Shown: positions 27,207 through 36,065, numbered from the stretch's first letter. The stretch: DNA of 64,000 nucleotides from Bradyrhizobium sp. MOS003 (GCF_003020125.1 NZ_PYFW01000001.1:620001-684000), one strand, 5' to 3'. Numbers and translations: made by a program. The notes: generated by a model from the letters alone, not told the origin.

Positions 27207-28346
27207 ATGGCCCTCGTCCTCACCGAAGAACAATCGATGCTCCGCGACTCAGCGCGCGGGCTGATCAGCGACAAGGCGCCGGTCTCGCATCTGCGATCCC
27301 TGCGCGATAACAAGGACCAGACCGGCTTCTCCAGGGAGCTCTGGCATTCCTTCGCCGAGATGGGATTTGCCGGCCTCTTGGTGCCGGAAGAGTTTGGCGG
27401 CAGCGGGCTCGGCTATGTCGAGGCCGGTGTCGTGATGGAGGAGATCGGCCGCACCTTGATGCCGTCGCCCTTCCTCGCCACCTCTGTGGTCGCGGCCTCG
27501 GCGCTGAGCCGCGGCGGCAATGCTGCGCAGAAGTCGGAATATCTGCCGAAGATTTCGAACGGCTCGCTGCTGGCGACGCTGGCGATCGACGAAGGCGCAA
27601 AGCACCGTCCGCTTCAGATCAATTTGCAGGCCGTGCGCGCCGGCAACGGCTTCAGGCTCTCGGGCGCCAAGGCGCTCGTGATTGACGGTCATGTCGCCGA
27701 TCTCTTCATCGTCGCAGCGCGCACCTCGGGCGCCGCCGGGGAGCGCGACGGCCTGACGCTGTTCCTGGTGAACCCCAAGGCCAAGGGCGTCGCGATCGAG
27801 CGCACCATCATGGTCGATTCGCACAATGCGGCGCGGATCGAGTTGACCAATGTCGAGGTCAATGCCGATCATGTGCTCGGCGAGGTCGACCAGGGCGCCG
27901 CCCTGCTCGACGGCGTGCTCGATATCGGGCGCGGCGCGGTCGCCGCAGAAATGGTGGGGTTGAGCGAGGAAGTCTTCCATCGCACCGTCGAGTATCTCAA
28001 GAGCAGGAAGCAGTTCGGCAAGCTGATCGGCGAATTCCAGGCGCTGCAGCATCGCGCCGCCGAGCTCTATGTCGACATCGAGATCACCCGCGCCGCCACC
28101 ATGAAGGCGCTGCAGGCGCTGGACGCCGATGTTGCCAAGGCAACGTCAGCCGTCGCGGTGGCAAAGGCTCGCGCCGGCACCACCGCCACGCGCGCGGTGC
28201 AGGAGGGCGTGCAGATGCATGGCGGCATGGGCATGACCGACCAGTTCGACATTGGCTTCTTCATGAAGCGCGCAAGGGTGTGCGAGGAGCTGTTCGGCGA
28301 TGCCAACTACCACACCGAGCAGCTGGCGCAGGCGCGGGGATATTGA
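27207..28346 (+). CDS. Acyl-CoA dehydrogenase, small-subunit-like
   Basis: 379 residues. It has LTEEQSMLRDSARGLISDKAP at the N-terminus, GLLVPEEFGGSGLGYVEAGVVMEEIG, and a C-terminal YLKSRKQFGKLIGEFQALQHRAAELYVDIE with MHGGMGMTDQFDIGFFMKRARV. It is more divergent than the gene before it and lacks the usual NAGSD-type loop, as expected for the small partner of a two-subunit enzyme. The 168-base gap to the large subunit is filled by a repeat. Confidence 0.93.
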   Translation: MALVLTEEQSMLRDSARGLISDKAPVSHLRSLRDNKDQTGFSRELWHSFAEMGFAGLLVPEEFGGSGLGYVEAGVVMEEIGRTLMPSPFLATSVVAASALSRGGNAAQKSEYLPKISNGSLLATLAIDEGAKHRPLQINLQAVRAGNGFRLSGAKALVIDGHVADLFIVAARTSGAAGERDGLTLFLVNPKAKGVAIERTIMVDSHNAARIELTNVEVNADHVLGEVDQGAALLDGVLDIGRGAVAAEMVGLSEEVFHRTVEYLKSRKQFGKLIGEFQALQHRAAELYVDIEITRAATMKALQALDADVAKATSAVAVAKARAGTTATRAVQEGVQMHGGMGMTDQFDIGFFMKRARVCEELFGDANYHTEQLAQARGY

Positions 28347-28408
28347 GGCCGACTGACGCCTCACACGCGGTGACAGTTGTGGGTGAGGAGGGTGCCAGCC
28401 CCAAGCTA

Positions 28409-28487
28409 GTCATTGCGAGCGCAGCGAAGCAATGCAGACTGCCTCAGCGGAAAGACTCTGGATTGCTTCGCTTCGCTCGCAATGACG
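28409..28487. repeat. Palindromic repeat, family C, copy 1
   Basis: The outer arms are GTCATTGCGAGCGCAGCGAAG ... CTTCGCTCGCAATGAC. Copy 2 is at 59221-59299. It separates two convergent genes and can form a long hairpin. Confidence 0.8.
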
Positions 28488-28500
28488 GCGGATGGAACCC

Positions 28501-29541
28501 TTACCTCATCGGCGGTGCGTACTGCACGCCGCCCGCGTTCCACAGTTGGTTCATGCCGCGCGGGATCTTCAGCTTCGACTTCTCGCCGATATTGCGCTCG
28601 TACATCTCACCGTAATTGCCGACGTGGCGGATGATGCGGGCGGCCCAGTCCTTGGTGAGGCCGAGCTGCTCGCCGTAATTGCCTTCGGTGCCGACCAGCC
28701 GCATCACGTCCGGCTTCTTCGATTTCAGCGCCTCGTCGATGTTCTCCGAGGTGACGCCGAGCTCCTCGGCGTTGATCATCGCATAGAGCGTCCACTTCAC
28801 GATCATCATCCAGTCGTCGTCGCGCTGGCGCACCACGGGAGCGAGCGGCTCCTTGGAGATCATGTCCGGCAGGATCATGTTGTCTCCGGGCTTCGCCAAG
28901 TTGATCCGCAGCGCGTAGAGCTGGGAGACGTCGGCGGAGAGCGTGTCGCATTTGCCGGTGTCGTAGGCTTTCACGACATCGTCGAGCTTGTCGAACTTCA
29001 CCTCGTCATACTTCATGTTGTTGGCACGGAAGTAGTCGGCGACGTTGAGCGCCGTCGTGGTGCCGGCCTGGACGCAGACCTTGCTGCCATCGAGGTCCAG
29101 CGAGGTCTCCTTGTTGCGCGAGCGCGGCAGCATGAAGCCGGCGCCGTCGTAATAGGCGACGGCGGGGAAATAGAGGTCGTAATCGAGCTCGCGTGCCATG
29201 CTCCAGGTCGAGTTGCGCGAGAGGATGTCCACCTTCCGGCTCTGCAGTTCCTTGAAGCGTTCCCCGGCATCGAGCGGGATGAACTTCGCCTTGCCGGGGT
29301 CGTTGAAGATCGCCGCCGCCACCGCGCGGCAGAAATCGACGTCGAAGCCGGTCCAGGTCTTGTTGTCTTCGGAGTAGGAGAAGCCCGGCAGGCCCTTGTT
29401 CACGCCGCACAGCACCTCGCCGCGGCGCACGGTGCGCTTCAGCGTGCGGGTGTCGTAGAATTCGTAGATGATGGCGAGAACGGCGACCAGCACGGCGACC
29501 GCGAGCCCGATCAGCAGGCCGCCACGAAAAGTGCGCATCAT
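28501..29541 (-). CDS. Amino acid ABC transporter substrate-binding protein (AapJ-like)
   Basis: 346 residues. A hydrophobic N-terminal segment (GLLIGLAVAVLVAVLAIIYEFY) acts as signal or membrane anchor; it lacks an obvious cleavage site. The binding-protein fold begins VRRGEVLCGVNKGLPGFSYSEDNKTWTGFDVDFCRAVAAA, matching general L-amino-acid binding proteins (AapJ/BztA). It continues with ILSRNSTWSMARELDYDLYF and NYGEQLGLTKDWAARIIRHVGNYGEMY. No AapQMP components are present, so it is an orphan. Confidence 0.92.
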   Translation of the reverse strand: MMRTFRGGLLIGLAVAVLVAVLAIIYEFYDTRTLKRTVRRGEVLCGVNKGLPGFSYSEDNKTWTGFDVDFCRAVAAAIFNDPGKAKFIPLDAGERFKELQSRKVDILSRNSTWSMARELDYDLYFPAVAYYDGAGFMLPRSRNKETSLDLDGSKVCVQAGTTTALNVADYFRANNMKYDEVKFDKLDDVVKAYDTGKCDTLSADVSQLYALRINLAKPGDNMILPDMISKEPLAPVVRQRDDDWMMIVKWTLYAMINAEELGVTSENIDEALKSKKPDVMRLVGTEGNYGEQLGLTKDWAARIIRHVGNYGEMYERNIGEKSKLKIPRGMNQLWNAGGVQYAPPMR

Positions 29542-29626
29542 TTTTAATCTCTCGAATAATCGGGAAAAGAAATTGGGAAGGAGAGGCGACGAGCATGGCC
29601 CGGAGGACCATGCTCGGATCGAAGCC

Positions 29627-30220
29627 TCAGAGTTCTGGCTTCTGCCGGATGATCACCTTGGTGCCGACAGGCACGCGGTCGTAGAGATCGGCGACGTCAT
29701 TGTTGACGAGGCGGAAGCAGCCGGAAGACACCTTGGTGCCGATCGTGTCGGGGCGGTTGGTGCCGTGGATGCGGTAGACGGTGGTGCCGAGATACATGGC
29801 GCGGGCTCCGAGCGGGTTACCGGGGCCGCCGGCCATGAAGCGCGGCAGATAGGGCTGGCGCTGGATCATCTCAGGCGGCGGCGTCCAGTCCGGCCACTCC
29901 TTCTTGTTGGTGATGTTCACCAGCCCCTGCCACTGGAAACCGTCGCGGCCGACGCCGATGCCGTAACGGATCGCGCGCCCGCCGGGCTGCACCAGATAAA
30001 GGTGGCGTTCGGCGGTTGAGACGATGATCGTGCCCGGCGCCTCGGTGGTGCGGAAATAGACCACCTGCTTCTGCCATTCCGGGTCGAGCTGGTAGCCGTC
30101 ATCGGCGACCAAGCCCGGCTCGTCGCCGCGGTCCGGCTGCTGCGCGATGGCCTGTGGTGCAGACAGGATCAGGCCGATCGCGGCCACGAACATCCCGGTC
30201 AGGCGACGAAAATCCGTCAT
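29627..30220 (-). CDS. L,D-transpeptidase (YkuD domain)
   Basis: 197 residues with a signal peptide (MFVAAIGLILSAPQAIAQQ region). The YkuD domain runs from about residue 55 to the end (TIIVSTAERHLYLVQPGGRAIRYGIGVGRDGFQW), with the catalytic HGTNRPDTIGTKVSSGCFRL (His and Cys). It should make 3-3 crosslinks in peptidoglycan or attach proteins to it in the periplasm. It lies 85 bases upstream of the amino-acid binding protein gene on the same strand. Confidence 0.95.
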   Translation of the reverse strand: MTDFRRLTGMFVAAIGLILSAPQAIAQQPDRGDEPGLVADDGYQLDPEWQKQVVYFRTTEAPGTIIVSTAERHLYLVQPGGRAIRYGIGVGRDGFQWQGLVNITNKKEWPDWTPPPEMIQRQPYLPRFMAGGPGNPLGARAMYLGTTVYRIHGTNRPDTIGTKVSSGCFRLVNNDVADLYDRVPVGTKVIIRQKPEL

Positions 30221-30409
30221 TTCAAGCTCTCCCCACTGCCTCGGCGCAAATCATTCGGAACCATCAAACCTGAGGGGCATGTTCATGGCAAGTTGATGGC
30301 GCGCCGCCCTGATATGTCACGAGAATGCTTTGGTTTTTTGACGCCCGCCCGGCAATGCCACAAACAGGGGATGGCGCGAAAAGCATAGATCGTGGCCAAG
30401 GCGGTACTG

Positions 30410-30534
30410 CGCTCCCTCCCCCGCTTGCGGGGGAGGGCTGGGGAGAGGGTGTCTCAGCAATGGGACGCTCCCGATGCCGATAGAGCCCTCACCCGCCGCC
30501 ACGCGGCGACCTCTCCCGCTAGCGGGAGAGGCTC
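30410..30534. repeat. Palindromic repeat, family A, copy 1
   Basis: CTCCCTCCCCCGCTTGCGGG at the left and CTCTCCCGCTAGCGGGAGAG at the right, with an inner ACCCGCCGCCACGCGGCG hairpin. Other copies are at 44292, 47510, 48741 and 62601. It sits in the 364-base gap between the PH-like membrane protein gene and the L,D-transpeptidase gene. I see nothing else recognisable there apart from a GGTTTTTTGA run near 30335. Confidence 0.8.
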
Positions 30535-30584
30535 AGACCGAACTTGCGGTGAGATCAATTCCGACAACTGGCGCGAGACGCCCT

Positions 30585-31559
30585 CTAGATCTTGTTGCTC
30601 TCCGCCGCGATCCCCAGCCGCCGCACGATCTCTGCCCCCACCGCCCGCGCCTCTACCCTCGAACCAATCCGCGGGCTGCGAAACCGTCGTCCGGAGTGCA
30701 GCCGGATCAACACGATGCAGTGCTCGTCCTCGGACCGGCCGCGGCGGTCGACGGTGATCGTCTTCACGTCAGGTCCCTCGATGCTGTCCGTGCGCGGCGT
30801 GCCGTCGCCCCATAGCCGCTCGACGCGAATATCGCTCTGCCGGATGATCCAGAACGCGCCGATCACGAGGTTGGCGTATCTGTAGACCGCGAACGCCGCC
30901 AGCGCGCCGAGCGGCAGCAGCAGGATATCGACGTGGCTCGGCGGCCATCCGCGCCAGAGCTTGTAGGCGTAGGGCACGGCGGACAACGCGACGGCGATCA
31001 ACGCGACGATGCGGATGTCCCAGGCGGGAAAGGCCTCGAGAGGCTCGCCGAGGTGCATCTCGCGATTGCTGGCATCGAGCGGATTGACGGGCTCCTCGAC
31101 ATTGGGAACCTCGAACTGCGCGGCGATCCGCGCCACGGTGTCATGAACATGCGTGACATCGGAGATTGGCGGCGACGTCAACCGCTCGCCCGAGACCAGC
31201 GTGAAGACGAGTTGAAAGCGGGCCTTCACTCTCTTGCTGCGGGGAACGTGCAACGCCGTGATGTCGTCTTTCGCGACGATGCGTGTGCGCAGCTTTCCAA
31301 ACGGACTTTGCCGCCCGATCAGGATCTCGTCCGGCGTGATGATCCACACCACCGCCGGCGCCATCATGATGCCGACGACGAACACGGCACCGACGACGAG
31401 CGCGACCACGGAGATGATCACCTCCGTCGTATCATGCGTGAACAGGCCCGGCGTGAAGCAGAGGGCGACCGCGGCGGAGAAGCCGGCCATCACCAGCCGC
31501 TGCGCGATCGAGGAGCCTTCGCGAAGGCGAATGTCGTTGGTGGTGATGGGGTCGTCCAT
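30585..31559 (-). CDS. Membrane protein with two TM-hairpin/PH-like units
   Basis: 324 residues. It has an internal duplication. Helix pair 1 (LVMAGFSAAVALCFTPGLF and VIISVVALVVGAVFVVGIM) is followed by a beta-rich soluble domain (ITPDEILIGRQSPFGKLR ... RFQLVFTLVSGERLTSPPI). Helix pair 2 (IVALIAVALSAVPYAYKLW and LLPLGALAAFAVYRYANLV) is followed by a similar domain (RVERLWGDGTPRTDSI ... HCIVLIRLHSGRRFRSPRI). Each soluble part resembles a bacterial PH-like fold after a membrane hairpin. This is pattern recognition, not a search result, and the function is unknown. Confidence 0.75.
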   Translation of the reverse strand: MDDPITTNDIRLREGSSIAQRLVMAGFSAAVALCFTPGLFTHDTTEVIISVVALVVGAVFVVGIMMAPAVVWIITPDEILIGRQSPFGKLRTRIVAKDDITALHVPRSKRVKARFQLVFTLVSGERLTSPPISDVTHVHDTVARIAAQFEVPNVEEPVNPLDASNREMHLGEPLEAFPAWDIRIVALIAVALSAVPYAYKLWRGWPPSHVDILLLPLGALAAFAVYRYANLVIGAFWIIRQSDIRVERLWGDGTPRTDSIEGPDVKTITVDRRGRSEDEHCIVLIRLHSGRRFRSPRIGSRVEARAVGAEIVRRLGIAAESNKI

Positions 31560-31701
31560 TGCGGGCGGCTGATGTCGAGGCCGCGAAAGTCCACGGACAG
31601 GTCAGCGGAGTCAAGCAACATCAAGGCCCGCTTCATCCGGCATCGGCTGTCGGCGTTGAGCAGCGGAGAACGAGGTTCCGCTCAGGGTGTGGCCGGCCCG
31701 A

Positions 31702-31830
31702 TCATTTCGGCGCAAGCCACAGTCTGAGACCGAATGAAATCACGGTGACGGCGCCCACGCCGCCGAGCCAGAGAACGGCGAACCAGATCAGCCGTCGCCC
31801 CAGCGGCCTGGCCTCTGCTTTGTGCGACAT
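31702..31830 (-). CDS. Small CydX/DUF2474-type subunit of cytochrome bd-type oxidase
   Basis: 42 residues: a basic start (MSHKAEARPLGRRLIW), one membrane helix (FAVLWLGGVGAVTVISFGL) and a short tail RLWLAPK. The start overlaps the cydB stop by one base (TGATG). Single-helix proteins in this position (CydX, CydS, DUF2474) stabilise the haem groups of bd-type oxidases. This one resembles DUF2474 members associated with cyanide-insensitive oxidases. Confidence 0.85.
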   Translation of the reverse strand: MSHKAEARPLGRRLIWFAVLWLGGVGAVTVISFGLRLWLAPK

Positions 31831-32840
31831 CAGTGATAACCGCTCCCGGCCCGGACCTTGCCGCGGAACACCCAATAGGCCCAGCCGGTGTAGCCAAGAA
31901 TGAGAGGCACCAGTCCGGCCACGCCGAAGAGCATGAAGATCTGGCTGTTCTGCGGCGCAGCCGCCTGCCAGATCGTGATGCTCTGCGGCACGATGAAGGG
32001 ATACATGCTGATACCCAGCCCGGCATAGGACAGCGCGAACAAGGCCAGTGCGAGAAAGAACGGCCGGGAGTCCTGCTTTTGCCCGAGGCTGCGGATCAGG
32101 AACGCGGTGACGGCGGCGACCGCGATCGGTACCGGTGCGGCCAGCGCGACGTTCGGCCAGGCGAACCAGCGCTGCGCGTATTGAATGCTGAGAAAGGGCG
32201 TGGCGATGCTGACCAGTGCGATCGCCGCAAGCATCGCGAACAGCAGACCCCAGCTCAGCCGGTAGGCCTTCTCGCGCAGCGCGCCCTCGGTCTTCAGGAT
32301 GAGCCAGGTGGCGCCCAGCAGGGAATAGCCGATCACCAGGGCAACACCCGTCAGCAGGCTGAACGGCGACAGCCAGTCCCACCAGCCGCCGGCATAATGC
32401 CGGCCCTCGACATGCACGCCCTGCAGGATGGCCCCAAGGGCGATGCCCTGTGCCAGCGTCGCCAGCAGCGACCCCAAGGCGAAGGCCAAGTCCCAGCGGT
32501 TTCGTGCCGCGGTGGTGCGCCAGCGGAATTCGAAGGCGACACCGCGGAAGACCAGCCCGATCAGCATCGCGATGATCGGCGTGTAGAGCGCGGGCATCAG
32601 CACCGCATAAGCGAGCGGAAAGGCCGCCATCAGGCCGCCGCCGCCCAGCACCAGCCAGGTCTCGTTGCCATCCCAGACGGGCGCCACGCTGTTCATCATC
32701 ACGTCGCGGTCGGCCTTGGCCGGAAACAACGGAAACAGCATGCCGAGGCCGAGATCGAATCCGTCCATCACGACATAGACGAATACCGCGAAGGCGATGA
32801 TGAAGGCCCAGAGCGTGGCAAGGTCGATGCTCGCGATCAT
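31830..32840 (-). CDS. cydB: Cytochrome bd-type quinol oxidase subunit II
   Basis: 336 residues from the ATG at 32840, overlapping the cydA stop as ATGA. Seven to nine membrane helices are evident. The opening MIASIDLATLWAFIIAFAVF and YVVMDGFDLGLGMLFPLF is standard for CydB, followed by WDGNETWLVLGGGGLMAAFPLAYA and FEFRWRTTAARNRWD. It partners CydA as the inner-membrane quinol oxidase. Confidence 0.97.
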   Translation of the reverse strand: MIASIDLATLWAFIIAFAVFVYVVMDGFDLGLGMLFPLFPAKADRDVMMNSVAPVWDGNETWLVLGGGGLMAAFPLAYAVLMPALYTPIIAMLIGLVFRGVAFEFRWRTTAARNRWDLAFALGSLLATLAQGIALGAILQGVHVEGRHYAGGWWDWLSPFSLLTGVALVIGYSLLGATWLILKTEGALREKAYRLSWGLLFAMLAAIALVSIATPFLSIQYAQRWFAWPNVALAAPVPIAVAAVTAFLIRSLGQKQDSRPFFLALALFALSYAGLGISMYPFIVPQSITIWQAAAPQNSQIFMLFGVAGLVPLILGYTGWAYWVFRGKVRAGSGYH

Positions 32841-34246
32841 GGCAGCGCACCCTGTCCCGCCACGCCCGAGGCCGGTGTGATGCCGGCGGCGCGTGTCGGC
32901 ACGTCGCCGCGTGGCCCCTGTTCGCCGTGATGAGGCGAGGCCGCCATCAGGCGCAGAATGTAGATGGCGCCCGCCGTGAATACGATGAAATAGACGACGA
33001 CGAACGCCAGCAATGACGAGCCGACTGCGGGCGCGGCCAGCGGCGAGGCGGCGTCTGCGGTTCGCAGCAGGCCGTAGACCGTGAAAGGCTGCCGGCCGGT
33101 CTCCGTGGTGATCCAGCCCGCGAGCACCGCGATGAAGCCCGCGGGCCCCATCGTCAGCGCGAAGACGTGCAGCGGCCGGGAGTCGAACAAGGTGCCGCGC
33201 CAGCGGGCCCACAGGCTGAACAGCCCCAGCGCGAAGATCAGGAAGCCCAGCGCGACCATGATGCGGAAGGACCAGAACGTGATCGGTACCGGCGGCCAGT
33301 TTTCGCGCGGTACGGTGTCGAGGCCTGCGAGCGGTGCATTCAGCGAATGCTTCAGGATCAGAGAGGACAGTTTCGGGATCTCGATCGCGTAATCGACCTT
33401 GCCGGCCGCTTGATTGGGTAGACCGAACAGGACCAGCGGTGCGCCGTCGGGATGGCTCCGGTAATGCCCTTCCATCGCCATCACCTTGGCCGGTTGATGC
33501 TCCAGCGTGTTGAGGCCGTGCTGGTCGCCGGCCAGGATCTGGACCGGCGCCACCAGCGCCGCCATCCACATCGCCATCGAGAACATCACCCGTGGGCCGG
33601 CAAGATGCGGGTCGCGCAGCAGGTGATAGGCGCCGACGGCGCCGACCACGAGCGACGTCGTCAGATAGGCGGCGAGCACCATGTGCACGAGCCGGTAGGG
33701 AAAGGACGGATTGAAGATCACCTTGAACCAGTCGACAACGACGAACTGGCCGTCGGGATTGACGGCGTGGCCAACCGGCGTCTGCATCCACGAATTGGCG
33801 GAGAGGATCCAGAACGCCGAAATCAGCGTGCCGATCGCGACCATCAGCGTCGCGACGAAGTGCAGCCGGGGGCCGACGCGATCGAGGCCGAACAGCATGA
33901 CGCCGAGGAAGCCCGCCTCGAGGAAGAACGCGGTCAGCACCTCGTAGGCCATTAACGGACCGATCACCGGTCCGGTCTTGTCGGCGAACACCGACCAGTT
34001 GGTCCCGAACTGGTAGGACATCACGATGCCCGACACCACGCCCATGCCGAATGCGATCGCGAAGATCTTCAGCCAGTAATGGAACAGGTTGAGGAAGACT
34101 TCGCGGCCGGTCCACAGCCAGAGCGCTTCCAGAACGGCGAGATAACTTGCAAGCCCGATCGAGAACGCCGGAAACACGATGTGGAACGACATCGTGAAGG
34201 CAAACTGCGCGCGTGCCAGCACGATGGGATCAAGGTTCGACAGCAT
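32837..34246 (-). CDS. cydA: Cytochrome bd-type quinol oxidase subunit I, cyanide-insensitive (CioA) type
   Basis: 469 residues from the ATG at 34246 with GGGAGC upstream. It has LARAQFAFTMSFHIVFPAFSIG with the haem-ligand His, GRQPFTVYGLLRTADAASP after a short Q-loop, and FGLDRVGPRLHFVATLMVAIG. The short Q-loop and overall length match the CIO subfamily of bd oxidases. The enzyme reduces oxygen to water with high affinity without pumping protons and tolerates cyanide and sulfide. It heads the operon cydA-cydB-small subunit. Confidence 0.96.
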   Translation of the reverse strand: MLSNLDPIVLARAQFAFTMSFHIVFPAFSIGLASYLAVLEALWLWTGREVFLNLFHYWLKIFAIAFGMGVVSGIVMSYQFGTNWSVFADKTGPVIGPLMAYEVLTAFFLEAGFLGVMLFGLDRVGPRLHFVATLMVAIGTLISAFWILSANSWMQTPVGHAVNPDGQFVVVDWFKVIFNPSFPYRLVHMVLAAYLTTSLVVGAVGAYHLLRDPHLAGPRVMFSMAMWMAALVAPVQILAGDQHGLNTLEHQPAKVMAMEGHYRSHPDGAPLVLFGLPNQAAGKVDYAIEIPKLSSLILKHSLNAPLAGLDTVPRENWPPVPITFWSFRIMVALGFLIFALGLFSLWARWRGTLFDSRPLHVFALTMGPAGFIAVLAGWITTETGRQPFTVYGLLRTADAASPLAAPAVGSSLLAFVVVYFIVFTAGAIYILRLMAASPHHGEQGPRGDVPTRAAGITPASGVAGQGALP

Positions 34247-34354
34247 CGGCGCTCCCGTACAACACGACAAGTCGTGGCGATGCGGGCGCCGATTCGGCTG
34301 CTCAGCTAAGCCCTTGCGCCCGGCCCCTCCATAGATGACTCATGCGCTGCTCGC

Positions 34355-34366
34355 GTCCTATAGGAC
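34355..34366. promoter_or_regulatory. Perfect 12-bp palindrome upstream of cydA
   Basis: GTCCTATAGGAC is a perfect dyad 109 bases upstream of the cydA ATG and 22 bases past the stop of the redoxin gene. It could be a regulator site for the cyd operon or part of a weak hairpin. I found no FNR/FixK-type TTGAT-N4-ATCAA site in this gap. Confidence 0.3.
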
Positions 34367-34387
34367 TCTTTGTCCAATCACACGAAT

Positions 34388-34951
34388 TTAGCTGTTGACG
34401 TTCAGCAGACGTGCCACCGTGTGGTCGATCTCATCGTAGCGGCCTTCGCCAGCGTGCTGAAATACGATCTTGCCGTTCTGGTCGATGATGTACTGCGCCG
34501 GCCAATATTGGTTGCGGTAGGCGTTCCACGTTTTGGAATCGTTGTCCTGCGCCACCGGATAGGTGATGCCGTGGCGCTTCAGCGCCGCCTGTACGTTGGA
34601 GGCCGAGCGCTCGAACGGGAACTCCGGCGTATGCACGCCGATCACGACGAGGCCCTTGTCCTTGTATTTCGCGTAGAGGTCGGTGACGTGCGGCAGCGTG
34701 TTGACGCAGTTGACGCAGCCATAGGTCCAGAAATCGACCAGCACGACCTTGCCGCGGAGGTCGGCCAGGCTCAGCGGCTTCGAATTGAACCAATTGTTGA
34801 TGCCGGTGAAATCGGGCGCGGTCTGCTGGCTTGCGGCCGCGGTGACGACGGGCGTGGCGCGCGCGGCCTCCTCGCAGATGCCGGGGATGACGGCGCCGGT
34901 GACGACGAAGCCGATCAGGGCGGCCGAGACGGCGAGCAATTTGAAAGTCAT
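34388..34951 (-). CDS. Exported thioredoxin-like (TlpA/DipZ-C type) protein
   Basis: 187 residues. An N-terminal hydrophobic segment (LLAVSAALIGFVVTGAVIPGI) is a signal or anchor, and the redoxin domain covers about residues 48-185. The active site is WTYGCVNCVNTLPHV (CVNC), and GVHTPEFPFERSASNVQAALKRHGI is the segment seen in the DipZ C-terminal redoxin. It should donate or shuffle electrons to periplasmic thiols. The CcdA gene upstream would feed it electrons, so the two look like a split DipZ. GGAGG precedes the ATG. Confidence 0.92.
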   Translation of the reverse strand: MTFKLLAVSAALIGFVVTGAVIPGICEEAARATPVVTAAASQQTAPDFTGINNWFNSKPLSLADLRGKVVLVDFWTYGCVNCVNTLPHVTDLYAKYKDKGLVVIGVHTPEFPFERSASNVQAALKRHGITYPVAQDNDSKTWNAYRNQYWPAQYIIDQNGKIVFQHAGEGRYDEIDHTVARLLNVNS

Positions 34952-34982
34952 GGAAGCGTCCTCCGGTGATGATGAGGGATGA

Positions 34983-35681
34983 TTACAGGCCGATCTGGCC
35001 GGTGGGATAGAAGCCGGTGAGCCACGCCACGATCAGCGTGTCGTATTGGAAATAGGCGGCGACCGCGAAGCCGATCACGACGACGCCGAAGCCCTGCTGC
35101 AGCCGCGGTGAGATGCGCGAGAGGCTGCGCACGCGCGTGGTCGCGGCCTGTCCGCCATAGGCGATCGCCAGCATCGGGATCGCCGCCCCGATGGCGTAGG
35201 CGACCAGCAGTGTGGCGGCCCAGGCCAGATTCTTCGAGGTCGCAACCAGTGTCAGGATCGAGCCGAGCACGGGCCCGGCGCAGGGCGTCCACACCAGCCC
35301 AAGCGTGGTGCCGAGAATGAGTCCGCCGAGCGCGCCCTCGCGCTGGGTGGCGCCGGAATTTCCCAGGTCGAGCCAGCCGTTGAGCCGGCTCGACAGCCAT
35401 TCGAACGGCGCCGGCCACAGCATCAACAGGCCGAAGCCGAGCAGCAGGATCGACGCCGCCTCGCGCAGCACATTCGGATCGAAATCGAACAGCCGCGTAA
35501 TCGCGCCCAGCAGCAGCGCGGTCGCGGAGAAGGACAGCACGAAACCGAGCGCGATCATCGCCGGCCGCAAATGTCCCGCGCGCCCGATCGAGGCGCCGAG
35601 CAGGATCGGCAACATCGGCAGCGTGCAGGGCGCGGCGATGGTGAGGATGCCGGCGAGGACGGCGAAGAGAAGTTCGAGCAT
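34983..35681 (-). CDS. CcdA-family thiol-disulfide membrane protein
   Basis: 232 residues with six membrane helices. The start MLELLFAVLAGILTIAAPCTLPMLPILLG carries the conserved PCTLP cysteine motif, and the second cysteine is in GLVWTPCAGPVLGSIL. This pair moves electrons from cytoplasmic thioredoxin to the periplasm. Partner: the CVNC redoxin 31 bases downstream. SoxV/SoxW pairs are similar, but this pair is next to the cyd operon and 16 kb from sox. Confidence 0.93.
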   Translation of the reverse strand: MLELLFAVLAGILTIAAPCTLPMLPILLGASIGRAGHLRPAMIALGFVLSFSATALLLGAITRLFDFDPNVLREAASILLLGFGLLMLWPAPFEWLSSRLNGWLDLGNSGATQREGALGGLILGTTLGLVWTPCAGPVLGSILTLVATSKNLAWAATLLVAYAIGAAIPMLAIAYGGQAATTRVRSLSRISPRLQQGFGVVVIGFAVAAYFQYDTLIVAWLTGFYPTGQIGL

Positions 35682-35778
35682 GGCGCACTCGTGATGGAGG
35701 TCACGAGGGTGGTTCGGAGGCAGGTGGGATGTCGTTACGCGGCGTCACGCCTTCGTGACGAACGCACTTGGCTGAGGT

Positions 35779-35903
35779 CGTCATGCCCGGGCTTGTCCCG
35801 TCTGCGCGGCCGAAGCCGCTTCGGCGAGGCGAAGGCCCGGGCATCCACGTTCTTCGTGCCGCGGCTTAAGGCGTGGATGACCGGGTCAAGCCCGGCCATG
35901 AAG
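35779..35903. repeat. Mosaic palindromic element, GCCCGGGC type
   Basis: The outer arms are GTCATGCCCGGGCTTG ... CAAGCCCGGCCATG, with the inner GCGGCCGAAGCCGC and GCCCGGGCATCCACG segments. It is related to the elements at 23105-23170 and 50743-50831. It fills part of the 462-base gap between the CcdA gene and the sigma factor gene. The rest of the gap holds the terminator at 35951 and the 14-base direct repeat at 36066. Confidence 0.65.
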
Positions 35904-35950
35904 ATGGAGGAGCGGGGCTCTCAACGCTCGCATCACCCACCCCCAAATAC

Positions 35951-35982
35951 AAAACGACCCGGACGGGGGCATCGTCCGGGTC
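35951..35982 (-). terminator. Rho-independent terminator of the ECF sigma gene
   Basis: Read on the minus strand: a perfect 10-bp stem GACCCGGACG / CGTCCGGGTC with a 7-base loop, followed by GTTTT. It lies about 160 bases after the sigma factor stop, so the transcript would have a notable 3' untranslated part. Confidence 0.8.
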
Positions 35983-36065
35983 GCTGGAGTCTTGGGAGGT
36001 TTAACGAAACCGTATGTGACCTTTGTAGGGGGGAAGTTTTTCCGCCTGATGTTGTGCTTTGTTTC

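Noticed and set aside
31830-34115. 761-codon minus-strand frame joining sequence upstream of cydB
   Set aside because: The upstream half is the wrong frame of cydA. CydB proper starts at 32840 with the ATGA overlap and its usual N-terminus.
34247-34387. FNR/FixK2 box controlling cydAB
   Set aside because: I found no TTGAT-N4-ATCAA or close match; only an unrelated 12-bp palindrome is present.
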